This document shows positions 33,897-44,275 of a stretch of DNA of 64,000 nt, in pieces. This DNA is from Phycomyces nitens (Eukaryota; Mucoromycota; Mucoromycetes; Mucorales; Phycomycetaceae). Made by a program: the position numbers and the translations under genes. The stretch is from positions 372,001 through 436,000 of the forward strand of contig JAHRBC010000001.1 in NCBI GenBank assembly GCA_022702545.1, written 5' to 3'. A model generated the notes under the pieces. It did not search any database. It worked only from the letters and a program-made list of their open reading frames with translations, and was not told the DNA's origin. Positions within the stretch are counted from its first letter, which is position 1, and the number at the start of each line of letters is the position of its first letter.

Positions 33897-35107
33897 TTAA
33901 TTTCTAACGGCCCATTCAGGCGGGGGAGGGACCATTCCCTCCGGGACTGCTACTTCGTCAACGCGGCCAAACTTTCGACGAAGCATCTGACGATGTCTTG
34001 TTCCCAAGCCGGCAAGCACGTAGTCATCGACGAGTTCAAGGAAATGATTGAACTAAAATATTCATTAGTATTCTATAAAAATAATAAACAATATTCTTTG
34101 CAAATTTATTTACCTCATCGCTTTGCCAGCTTGGGCGCACAGTGAGGATGCGACGCCCGAACGAAGCATCGCTCCCCTCATCGTCAGACTCACCCTCAGA
34201 CATTGCTGCCTTTTGGATGAGATTGCTGCAGTCCCGGTCCATTTCTTGGTCAATCGCCGCCTTGTTATTGGAGTATGCCTCCCGGCGGCGAGTGAGATGC
34301 TGATGAAATATATGATTGTCAATTGAGTTAATAGGAATCCTTTTCATAATAAAAATAATAACTCACGTCCGCCTGACGGCCATTTCTTCTTGAGCGAGCA
34401 TTCGCTTCTGCTCGCTTCTCAAAAGACTTCTTCTCCTGAGTCCGCCTTCCATTGAAGTTGGTGTATATATACCGGCGGAGGTCAGGGTACCTCAACCCAG
34501 ACTCAAGAAACCTTGGCTGGAGATAGGCCATTATCTCGAGTACCAACTCTTTGTTGGGACTGTCGTTAAAGGCCACGTCCATTCTCCAGCTAGGCTTTTG
34601 GTTGTTAGCCTCAACCAAGTCTGGGTTGTTGGACCTGAAGTTTTGGGTCTTCAGGTAGCGTCTGATGAAGCCCTAATATATTTTTAGAAGGTATTAGACT
34701 AGCAATATATTTCAATAGTATATACTCACATACGCGCGGTTGGTTTCCTGCATTTGAGGAGCTTCAAACGCAGCAAGTGCAACCACAGTGGGGGAGAGAG
34801 GAGCAGCAGCAACGGGAGCAGCAACAATGAGGGCAGCAACAATGGGGGCAGCAGCAACGGAAGCAGCAGCAACGGGGGCAGAAGAAGTTGCCCCAGGGAC
34901 ATTTCCAAAACCATCCAAGATGGCAATGGTACTGGCACCATCTTGGATGATAACACCAAGCCTGGTGTCCATAGTGGCTAGCCTGGTGCCAACAGAATGC
35001 ACCTCTCCAGTCACATTGGACAAACCAGCCTCCACACTGGTCAATCTGTCCATCAATTCCCTGGACTCGTCGGTTGTTCGAGGAGCAATTGCACGTCTGT
35101 TTGCCAT
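33897..35107 (-). CDS. Companion protein of CACTA element E
   Basis: Exons on the minus strand are 35107-34730, 34672-34367, 34299-34114 and 34052-33897, all phase 0; exons 2-4 are 306, 186 and 156 nt, exactly as in B. The N-terminus (ANRRAIAPR) matches A and B and is followed by a helical region and an alanine-valine-proline repeat (about residues 78-108). Exon 2 ends in ARSRRNGRQAD, exon 3 has KAAMSEGESDDE and VRPSWQSDE (R to Q in the motif), and the end is PPEWAVRN. No stop is seen, although the transposase next to it is dead. Confidence 0.84.
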
Positions 35108-35524
35108 AATCTACAAAATATCAAATAATAATTTTCAATTGTTAATTGTCTTTATTTCATGGGATCTCATATAAAATATGTAATGTCTTATACATACAAT
35201 TGATATTTGTTTTATTGAAAGGTTTTGGGAAGCAGAAGGGTGTGTTGTGTGTGAACAGGCCTTTGAGAATATAAAATACAGAGTATTTATAAAAAAAGAG
35301 TTTGATGAGCGGATCCAAACACTTCTTGTACACACTAATGAATGGCTCCATTTGTTTTTAGATTCTATCCATTACACCTATTCTGTCTCTGTTTCAAATT
35401 ATATATCCTTGTATTCTTTTCTTTTTTGCTCTTTTTCCTTTCCCTCGTTTCCTATATCCGGGCCCATTTTTTCTTTCTTTTTTACACCTCTTTACACTAA
35501 AAAATTGGCGGCTTCTTTATAAAC
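35108..35524. promoter_or_regulatory. Divergent promoter between companion and third gene of E
   Basis: Shares long blocks with the matching interval in B, including CTATCCATTACACCTATTC, a pyrimidine-rich run, and TTTATAAA at about 35516-35523 just before the third gene. Confidence 0.5.
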
Positions 35525-36954
35525 ATGCGCTCATTCCAATACATCCTGCCTGCATTGCTCATCCAAACAATCTGTGGTCAGTTGAATGTGCCTTTAGCAT
35601 CTCGCAAATTATCCTGACTCTCTTTTTTTATTTTATAGACCTCCTCAACTCACACAGCTTTATTATATGGTTCAATCATCAATATTGGGCTAAAAAATCT
35701 TTTTGTGTCAAACGATTTTCTATTCTAACGTTGCTTATTTTATTGTAGACCACACCACCAATCACCCCATCTACCTCTTCCTTCATGTACGATTGTAATC
35801 ATAATGGTAATATCTTTTTGGTCTTTATATTTTTTATAATATTATTCTGATCCTCTCTTTTTATCTTATAGCCTTCTGCCACTCACACAGTCTATTATAT
35901 TGGTATCGTCATCAGTGTCATGGTAAAAAAGAACCTTTTGGTGTCAAACTTTTTTCTCTAATGTTGTTTATTCTACTTGGGTCACCCCCATCACACCCTG
36001 TCCGTCTCTTCCATCATCTACAACTGGTTATCATAATGGTAATGCCATTTCTTGGTCTATACTTTTCTATAATATTATTGTTATTCTCTCTTTTTATTTT
36101 ATAGACATATTCCGTTCACACGCCTATTATATGGTATGGTCATCAGTGGCATGGTAAAAAATCGTGTCAAATAATTTTCCCCTTTAACGTTTCTTATTCT
36201 ACTATAGACCGCCGCCATCAATCACCCCATCTGGCTTCCCCATCATCCTCAACTGTTATCATAACGGTAATGCTGTCTCTTAGTCTTTATACTTTCCATA
36301 ACACTATTCTGATTCTCTCTTTTTATCTTATAGACCTCCTCTACTCAAACGGTCTATTATATGGTATCGTCATTGGTGGCTTGGTAAAAACTCTTCGTGT
36401 CAAACTATTTTCTCCTTTAACGTTTCTTATTCTACTATAGACCGCCGCCATCACTGTCCACCCCATCTGGCCCCTTCATCATCTACGACTGGTTATCATA
36501 ATGGTAATGCCTTTTCTTGGTCTTTATCTCTTTCCATAATATTATTCTGGCTATTTACTAATATTGTTCTATACTCTTAATAAGAATCTATTGTTGGTCA
36601 TCACGTAACATCCCTCTACTTAATTGTCAACTCTGTTTCTGGTATGTAAATCGATTATTCTATTACCCAATTCACCCATACTAATTTACTTTACCCCATC
36701 TCTAGTCAATCTAATCATACAAGATGCCATGCCATGCCGCACAACTCAGCCCCACTTTGTCCGTTCTTATCCATCCCTTACAATGTAAGTATAAAATACC
36801 TCGCATCTTGAACAACACCCGCACTCTTGAATATATGTCACTAATATAACTTTTATTGTATTAGAATACTGCCGCAACCACCCAAATCGCCGTCGGTCCC
36901 TATTTTCAGGTATTGTTCAGTAGTGAAGCACCCGATCCAAGTAGTATCAAGTAG
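35525..36954 (+). CDS. Third gene of element E: small-exon gene with four copies of an exon pair
   Basis: Counterpart of the B gene at 22757. An ATG at 35525 opens a 52-nt first exon with a signal-peptide-like sequence (MRSFQYILPALLIQTIC) and donor GTCAGT at 35577. The two-exon module then occurs four times, starting at 35639, 35872, 36105 and 36334. The shared 3' exons end at a TAG (36952-36954) with the conserved QIAVGPYFQVLF tail. Frame is not continuous if every exon is used: exon lengths are 50/58, 51/59, 49/59 and 50/63, the first module has a GC instead of GT donor near 35690, and the second lacks a proper acceptor near 35977. The gene is either decayed or spliced selectively. Confidence 0.55.
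35639..36503 (+). repeat. Four tandem exon-intron modules in the third gene of E
   Basis: Units start at 35639, 35872, 36105 and 36334 (spacings 233, 233 and 229 bp). Each holds a roughly 50-nt exon, an intron of about 50-60 nt beginning GTAAAAA and containing GTGTCAAA, a 58-63-nt exon ending ATCATAA[T/C]G, and an intron beginning GTAAT and ending CTTATAG or TTTATAG. B has two units. Confidence 0.85.
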
Positions 36955-37479
36955 GCCGGTAGAAGCGGCAAGGATAAACAGTAATAGTATTAGAGCTTGT
37001 ATACAGAGCCATTCTATTCTTTCCAATAAACACAAATATAAACCATAAACCTAATAAGTACGGGGTATAAAACAATGAGGGGGATCATTCTATGCTTGAT
37101 TGCACAGTAATAGTATTCGATGATTGGTTAATTGCTTGAGGATATCCTTGATACCATGGAGAAAGCCAGCTTCTCCCCAACTTTATTTGCTGTGTGTAAT
37201 CGTCTTTTCAATTTATAAACACATAATCTATTACACTAAAAACATAGTTTTAAGCACAAAAATCTGGTAAACACCAAAAATCTATATGCAGAAAAAGCTA
37301 ATGAACCCTACTCTCCCAAAAGTTTTCAACTTTGCACCTGTATGAGATTCGACTTTGAGCCCAGGAGAAACCTTGCTTACTCCCATACTCGTAGTATTCT
37401 GTTCTCCCCTGAAAACCTAAACTTTTCCCCTATTTATTTCTGGTTATATACATGGTTTTACCCCACAGTTTTTGCAGTG
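36955..37479 (+). other. 3' end of third gene and right subterminal region of E
   Basis: AATAAACA near 37026 matches the poly(A) region in B. From about 37080 on, the sequence is unlike B and holds no clear gene; it ends in the terminal repeat at 37479. Confidence 0.4.
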
Positions 37480-39145
37480 GTAGATCGCTCCACAAGAATA
37501 AGCAACCCCATCAAAAGGCTGAAACCAATCAATATTCAATGTGAGCATCAGAGACCGCTCATGGGCTACAAATTGTTCATCGTTTCGGTCTTTCAGTGCA
37601 CCCCACTTTGCTCCATTGTAGATATCAAACAGTGTGTCTGGAACTTGCTGTCTGAATCTCCAATGGTTGACCATGCGCTCAAATTCAGGACGGCGGAAGA
37701 GAGAAGACAAGGTGTTTGTGACCAAGTTGTACATGTACACCCTTTTTGGTGGAGCCAAGCTACTGGATGACCCCAAGAAAAGCTCATTTTCGCACATATT
37801 TCCGGAAAGCTTTCTGAAAGTACAGCACTGTGGAACCATCTCGGACTCGGAATATATCTTGTGGCATTCACCACAGGCCACATAACGTTGGACTCCTTTT
37901 GTTACTGAATTCAACCCCATCATATTGTAGAGGGCATTCAGACTCAATGGCAGGCGGAACGATTGCCCAAATTGAGCCAAAACCTCATTAATGAACTTGA
38001 TCAATATGACACCACCTGAGTTGACAACGTATTTGGAGATGAAGAACGCAGCAAAGGAGGCAATGAATAGATGGGTCGGGTTGGTTGGCATATCAAAGAC
38101 AAAGGATTGGTCTATTTAATTTATTGAATTAATATCTCTGATATTTTTTTAAAATATTTTGCGATTTTACTAACCTTCAATTGTCTCATATTCCTCTTCA
38201 AAGGTATCAGAATTCACGGATTCCACACTCTCAGCATCATCCTCAACTTCAGCAAAAGGTGAGCTTGGCATTTCTTCATGGGCTATAAAACCAAAATATT
38301 ATAGACAACAATTAGTTAAAAGCTTTTAATAAAATTATATACATACATTCAACATGAGTCTCAACAATGATGTTGGTCTCAATCTCCATGTCATTGCCAT
38401 TGCCATTCACATTCATGGCCATTGCTTCAGGGACCAATGCTATATTATATAATATTATTAAATTTCCGCCAAAAAATTATTTGTGTCTGTACATACATGA
38501 ATCCTGTCTTTGTAATCTTCGCAAAATATCATCAGCAACATGTCTGCGATATGTTTGGGCTGATACCAGCTCGAATGTTCTGCCAGTTGGTGAGCATACA
38601 GAGCACTTGCATTCAACTTCGTTGCTTGAGTAAAAAGACATTTTGAGTTGTTTTGTATTTAAAAAAATTAACAAGAAAGGGTAACCATTTGAAAATATGC
38701 TTTTTTTTTATAGTTTTTATAACACAAATGTAACGACCAAAAGGTAAATCATATTTATTATCCAATAGAACAGACTGAAAACTACTGGCGCAGTTGAAAA
38801 TAAAAAAGTTTATTGAGTTCAATTTTGATACACTTGTACCTTTAATTCCACTGAAATATCTCTAAATGAAAGTGTATATTTTTTGCAGTGTATGTAGTAT
38901 AAACTTTAAAATATAGCTGATTATCGGGTATTAAATAAACAGCTACTTGGCTTATCGCATAATGAGCTGAAGAAAATAAATATTTGTTTTGATATCTGTT
39001 TTAAAGAACATGAAACTTATATATATCAATCTAATATTTTAATCAATCTTAAAAATGTATTGATAAAATAACAGATGGTAAAGTAAAACAAGAAAAATAA
39101 GCATTATGTGGCTGATGTTTGTGGTCAAAAACGCAATTTTTTTTA

Positions 39146-42100
39146 TTAAGTGACGACTTTTCTAGGTAATGGAATAATCAGGCGTTTTTGAGACCCTTGT
39201 TGGAGATTGTGAGTTGTCAATGCAAAGCAAGAATGCAGACGATGTACTGGAATAATACACTCAATGGTCTCCTCTAAAAACCCCTTTTCCCACAGCTCCA
39301 GACCTTGGTTGATCAATGGTTGATATCTGCCAGCATTATACGTCGGAAACTATTTGACGAAAGCAAAAGTAGAAACTCTTTTGATTCCACCAATCTTGAT
39401 AACATGAGTAAATAAATACTCAATCTGGCCGGGAAATGCAACGAATTCACTTGTCGAATTGTCCAGAAACAAGACTTGTACAAAAGAACCGCGCTTTTTC
39501 TTTTCACCACTCCAATACTCTTGTCCTAGCAATGAAATCTTCTTCATCTTGCGAATCCGGTCATTGATATAGACATGCCCTCCAAGTGGGATGCTATCCG
39601 TGGCACAGAAGGAAATCCCAGTGTCTTGGTAAGCCTTGTTATAGAATTCGACCAAGTACTTATAATGATTGCCAGTCATTATAGATAAAGGCGACAATTT
39701 CAATGGCAACGAGGTCAATGGCAGGGCTTCACTTCCAGTGACATTAAACCATGGATTGGTGGCAGCTTGGAGGAACATGTTGAGATTGAATTGCATATAT
39801 GGAGGGTGGCCGTACTCAGAGTTCACCAAGGATCTTACAGGCGTTGGTGCTATTTGAGCAACTTCTTGGAGAAATTCTACCATGGGTGGTGAAAGTTTGG
39901 CAGAATAGAACTGAAAAAAGTTGCTGATGAATCCCTTTTCCAAGAAGACCTTCATGAAAGTGACCTCGAATCCATTGCGGCGATTTGTCTTGATATTCTT
40001 GAGCTTGCCATTGTATCGTTCAAAGCTATACAACCAGAATGCATAGACAGGGCCAAAGTCAAGCATGGACTCACGTAAGTGCATATGCAGATGCATGTTT
40101 GGTGTGATGCTGACAGTTCCATACAAAATCTCGCACTTTTCACCAAAATTGCCAAGGAGCTGGTGTGCCTCGTCTATACTCTGAGTCATGACAGATGGTC
40201 CTGTCAATAGACGGCATGCATCAACGAATACTAGCCAGTTATTGTAGTCTGTTTCTGGCAAAGCATTCTCCAGGACAACCAGCGAATACACAAGATACCA
40301 CGATCACCACTCGTCTGCCTTCATATATGGGAACCCAGAAGCAATTTTGTTGGACAATACAGCATATCCAGGAGGAACAAGAATGGAATCTGCCAGATGT
40401 TGCATGCGGGCAAGAGTGGTGCTGGGAAAATAACCGAGGTCTCTCCAAATGCTGATCATCCGTTTGGCTGTACCAAGAAACAAGTTGTGCATAGGATCTA
40501 CAATCGTACACCGGACAGGATCAAAGTAGTGTAGGCGATGCAATTCAGAATATTGGGTACCACTGTTTTTCTCCAACTCTGCCCGTTCAACGTCTGATTC
40601 TGCATTGAACCACATTTTGGCATGCACAGCATTGGCTGCCTTTTCTCTTGGTGTCCAATTCTCAACGTCAAACCCAGAGTAATCGATCTTGCTCGATCCA
40701 TCGATCACCGAAAACTGACGTGCACACTTGTGACAAGCGTTGGTGCTTGCATGCCCTGTAAATCCCGCGGTTTTTCTTGCAGCTGGTATATCGCAGGCAA
40801 CACACATGAGAGCAGCACGAACACAAACACCACCAGGGAACATGGCCGTCTTGATTGTCATTCCAGTGTAAAAGTCAACCAACTCGTCAACAAGAGGCTC
40901 AAGAAAGTTGTTCATCTGATCGGTCTTTGCTTCCTTTGGCCCTGGCATGACGCCAACAAGAATGATGTTTTCTGGCTTCATCCTTTCTTCTCTGGGCAAG
41001 TTATTAATCGACAGATATAAAGCACCACTGGCATGAGTGCACCCATCGAATGGCTGAAACCAATCCACGTTCAATGTCAATATGAGGGAATAGTCATTGT
41101 CAACAAATGGCATATCATTATCATCGAGCAACTCATTCCACATTGCACCATCATATATGTCAAGGAAGGTGTTCTCCACGGTCTCTCTTGATCTCCATTG
41201 GAACAGCTTGTCCTCAAATCCAGGCTTACAGAGATACTGTGTCAAAGTATTCTTGAGTGAGCTGTATGGGAATACCATGAACGGGATTGGATCTCTGGCA
41301 GATGGATTGGTGAAAATTGGATTGTTGCGAATTTGGGTATGCGTGCTGGAGTATTTCTTGAAAGTGCATGTTGGCTGATGATTGTCTGGCGAGTAGATTG
41401 CAAAGCACTTGTTGCAAACGGTGTACTTTACAATGCCTTTGGTCATTACGTCAAATCCAGTCATTGCTTTCAAGGCATTGACAGTAAGTGGCAGGTCAGC
41501 ATCCTTCTCAAAGGCAACAAGAAGATGGTGAAAGAATTTGAGCATGGCCGATCCTCCCATTTGAACCAAGTAGAATGCTTGGAAGATAACGCCAAAGATA
41601 GCCATAAACTGGCTGGTTTGGGACATGTTATGAATCTTCAAGGATCCAACTACAAAGGAAAGTATATGATAAATAACTTGTATACAATTAAATATGTTTG
41701 TATTTTATGTATACATACTTGAAGCCATCATTTGTTCAAAACCATTGCCGCCATCAATCTCAGTCTCATCTTCATCGCTAGATTCATCATTTGAATCGGA
41801 ATCCTCATTGTCAGCTGCAATGAGGGATGACTCAACATCTGATTCCTCCTCAATGTCAAAAACATCGTCTTCTCTCAAGAAAGGTATCTGTTGTCCAGTA
41901 GTTTCAACTGACATGATAGAAAAGCTGTCTTCATCTATAATAAAATAAAAGTTAGTACCTGTAATTGATAACCAAAATATATCGCACTTACAATCAATAA
42001 ACTCATTAGAAATATCAGGTATTATGATATCTGACTCTTCTTCAACTGTGCTTCTGACATTGGCTGTAATAATTAACAACAAACATTATTAGATTATGAA

Positions 42101-42280
42101 TAATGATATACAATTTCACTTACAATCATCTCTATCCTTGGGACCAATGTTTGACACATTATCAGAATTCTTATGGCGCATAAATGTTTGTGCATTCTGC
42201 AATATTCCATTGGCTGTATATTTGGTACAGGCTGAACATTTGCACAGGAGGTTGTATGTTTTGTTTTTAATGTTATTCAT
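39146..42280 (-). pseudogene. Tnp2-like transposase of element J, two stops
   Basis: Exons on the minus strand are 42280-42124, 42063-41992, 41934-41719 and 41649-39146, all phase 1. It is the most diverged full transposase here, but keeps exon 1 CKCSAC with a downstream FMRHK, an acidic exon 3, and in the main exon NVDWFQPFDG, CDIPAARKTAGF, ACHKC, DPMHNLFLGTAKRM and YAFWLYSFERYN, ending in PLPRKVVT. A TGA at 40306-40304 follows KADEW where relatives have K or R, and a TAG at 39352-39350 follows AFVK where relatives have W. Both fit single transitions (CGA to TGA, TGG to TAG). Confidence 0.9.
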
Positions 42281-42886
42281 AATAAAGATTATATGAGCAA
42301 GAGGTATTATATTTGGCTCTTTTTTATATGAATTGTATTTCAGAGCGAGACGATATATATTATTAATCCTATTATCAAACACACCATTTATTCATCATCG
42401 TCTTTTGATATCTGGGCTTTGAATCAATCTCCCTTAATATTTATAAGCATTACAAACTCAATCTCTTACATTCAAAAAAAAAATTGGTGGATTACTAATG
42501 GTGCTGAAATTATTAATTATCCTTGAATATTATTTTTTTATTTTAAAATATTGGTCATTATTATTACGTACACATTGATTCATCTTAAATATATTGAATG
42601 TTTTGTCTATACAATCAATAAAAAAGCAATAATCGTAAAAATTGATATAGTTTATAAAAATGAAAAAAAAATAATGCCAATTTAATTTATTTATTTTGCA
42701 AAGTCAATTAAAATGTGTGCTATTTTGCGTCAAATATGCAATTTAGAGCTCATATATGAAATAAAATGCAAAATTAGGTCTCATCATTAAAAAATTGTCA
42801 AAATGATGGAGTTAGAATTCATTTTTAAAAATTCGTAATAATTCAAAATCTCTAATTTTGGCTAATACAACCCTTCTTTTGCAGTG
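42281..42886. promoter_or_regulatory. Upstream and right terminal region of J
   Basis: An AT-rich stretch without reading frames between the J transposase start and its terminal repeat. It probably holds the promoter and subterminal sites; no repeated motif is obvious. Confidence 0.35.
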
Positions 42887-43058
42887 CCCATGGTAATGCT
42901 CCCCAAGATACCTGGTACAACCCGACTGCCTCTCGCTCTGCTTGGCACACTGCAATGCGACTTTTGGACAGTGAAGTTCCCAATGATGCCGTAGACCCCT
43001 TGGCCACTCCCGATGATGTTGGTGCTCGTGGACAATCACAAAGCCAGGAGGGGGGTAA
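42887..43058 (+). pseudogene. Pol C-terminal remnant and polypurine tract of retrotransposon M
   Basis: An open frame (GNAPQDTWYNPTASRSAW, then DPLATPDDVGARGQSQSQ) reaches the LTR, and AGGAGGGGGGTAA at 43046-43058 is a polypurine tract directly before the LTR start, just as GGAAGGGGGTAA precedes the LTR of F. It is the 3' end of an LTR element cut by J. No catalytic domain is left, so the superfamily is not certain. Confidence 0.7.
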
Positions 43059-43433
43059 TGTCAGAGTTGACATCGGCAACCAAAATCAGCTCTTGATAGG
43101 TAACCAGTAATGGTTGACCTTGTTGGGTAAATGATCAAGACCTTGCCAATTAGTTTCCATCTATATGTTTCTAAATATCTCAAGTGTCTTAGATTGCGAA
43201 TATCTCTTAAGTATATTCTACTGGACAATAGCCATCTAAGACATATTAACGTAGTTATACATTTAGCCATAAATCTAATTACATTTTGTATAAATAGTAA
43301 AAGGATTTGTATCAATAAAAAGTATCTACCTATTACCTAAAAACTATTCTTTGAACTTGACGATCCCCAGTGGTATTGATTCTGCGACTTAGTTACAAGT
43401 GCCAGAAAAGAAATACCAGATTGATATCTGACA
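43059..43433 (+). repeat. LTR copy a of family M
   Basis: Starts TGTCAGAGTTGACATC directly after a polypurine tract and ends GATATCTGACA; the ends form an inverted TGTCAGA/TCTGACA. Contains TATAAATAG and AATAAAAAG. It matches copy f (48474-48849) in the same orientation and copy b (43647-44022) inverted. Confidence 0.88.
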
Positions 43434-43646
43434 CAGTTCTCTTTTGAGAACGACAACCGAATTGATTCCCTTTTGCTCTCTAAAGACCTAGAAGACATTT
43501 ATGATGGCTGAGTAGGTTTAGAAAAGATATAAAAGAGGACAATATTTCATTAAATAAAAAGTATCTATCTTCTATCCTCTTTTTACTCTTTTATCCTCAT
43601 TTATGATTCCCAGTGGGTTTGACCAATATTGGCTGTGTTATAGCAT
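43434..43646 (+). other. LTR-like spacer between inverted LTRs
   Basis: Contains GATATAAAAGAGG and AAATAAAAAG in LTR-like order and resembles the arms at 47324-47417 and 47711-47793; probably the tail of another LTR copy. No gene. Confidence 0.45.
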
Positions 43647-44022
43647 TGTCAAGTCTTGATTTGGCATTTCTTTTCTGGAACTTGTAACTAAGTTGCAGAA
43701 TCAATACCACTGGGGATTGTCAAGTTTAGAGAATAGTTTTTAGGTAATAGATAGATGATATTTTATTGATACAAATCCTTTTACTATTTATACAAAATGT
43801 AATTCGATTTATGGCTAAATGTATAGCTACATTAATATGTCTTAGATAGTTATTGTCCAGTAGAATATACTTGAGAGATATTTGCAATCTAAGACACTTG
43901 AGACATTTAGAAACATATAGATGGAAACTAATTGGCAAGGTCTTGATCGTTTACCCAACAAGGTCAACCATTACTGGTTACCTATCAAGAGCTGATTTTG
44001 GTTGCCGATGTCAACTCTGACA
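43647..44022 (-). repeat. LTR copy b of family M, inverted
   Basis: Read on the minus strand it begins TGTCAGAGTTGACATC at 44022 and ends CAAGACTTGACA at 43647, 376 bp, the same length as copy f. With copy a it makes an inverted repeat with a 213-bp spacer. No matching 5-bp flanks were found. Confidence 0.86.
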
Positions 44023-44092
44023 GCACTGGAAGAACAACTCAGATCCAAAACAACATTTTGTTGATCATTTCTGATCTGGTTGTCATTCCTGA

Positions 44093-44275
44093 CACTACGG
44101 CGGAAAAAACGGTAGCTAACTACCATTTTGGTAGCATTACTACCATTTTTTTCCACCAAAAAAACGGTAGTAAAGACTCTGTATAAGGCAATTTCGGTAG
44201 CTGTTACCGTTTTTTTAGTGCAAAAAAAAAGGGTAGTTATGAGGCAGGAATAGGCACAGCTACCGTTTTTTTATC
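44093..44275 (+). repeat. Left subterminal ACGGTAG repeats of K
   Basis: At least eight copies in both orientations of a short motif around AACGGTAG[C/T] or its inverse CTACCGTTTT lie in 180 bp. Clustered short motifs in both orientations next to the ends are typical of CACTA elements and are likely protein-binding sites. Confidence 0.8.

Larger units (their letters stand above)
30363..37479 (+). mobile_element. CACTA element E, nested in D
   Basis: The left end is CACTGGGAAAACGGTGGG at 30363 and the right end, read inverted, is CACTGCAAAAACTGTGGG at 37479, so the terminal repeats differ at a few positions. The target duplication is GTA on both sides, and excision restores the D transposase frame. 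Genes are a transposase (plus), a convergent companion (minus) and a divergent small-exon gene (plus), the same plan as B. Length is 7.1 kb; the extra length compared with B lies partly in the amplified exon module. Confidence 0.94.
28491..38641 (-). pseudogene. Tnp2-like transposase of element D, split by element E
   Basis: Exons on the minus strand are 38641-38497, 38439-38347, 38282-38175 and 38111-28491, the last interrupted by E. The break lies in SCGAIY / LSINNLPREE; the GTA at 37480-37482 and 30360-30362 is the target duplication. Exon 1 has CKCSVC and RHVAD; the main exon has NIDWFQPFDG, CDIPAARKTCGF, DPMHNLFLGTAKRM and YGYWLFSFERYN, ending in LLRKIYA. A histidine-leucine run (five HL pairs) is longer than in C. 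Apart from E I see no stop or frameshift, so this was a working gene when E inserted. Confidence 0.92.
25680..38890 (-). mobile_element. CACTA element D (with nested element E)
   Basis: The left end CACTGCAAAAAGCATACAG at 25680 and right end at 38890 are the same as those of C. The flanking bases differ (TCA on the left, TAT on the right), the left neighbour is gypsy L and the right neighbour is element J, so the insertion site has been rearranged. The genes are a third gene (minus), companion (plus) and transposase (minus, split by E at 30363-37479). Without E the element is about 6.1 kb. Confidence 0.92.
38891..42886 (-). mobile_element. CACTA element J, truncated on the left by element D
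   Basis: The right end is at 42886, inverted CACTGCAAAAGAAGGG. Only the transposase is present; companion and third gene, expected to the left, are missing because D's right end abuts J's 3' untranslated region at 38890/38891. The element interrupts the pol end of retrotransposon M, which continues directly at 42887. No target duplication can be tested. Confidence 0.8.

Noticed and set aside
34726..34959. Leucine-rich frame in the E companion exon 1
   Set aside because: Alternative frame of the alanine-valine-proline repeat.
43131..43340. Short frames in 43131-43340 and 43726-43938
   Set aside because: Lie within the two inverted LTR copies and are nearly the same sequence; no coding role.
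43434..43646. Interpreting copies a and b as the two LTRs of one small element
   Set aside because: They face opposite ways, and the spacer resembles LTR tails instead of an internal region; no matching 5-bp flanks.
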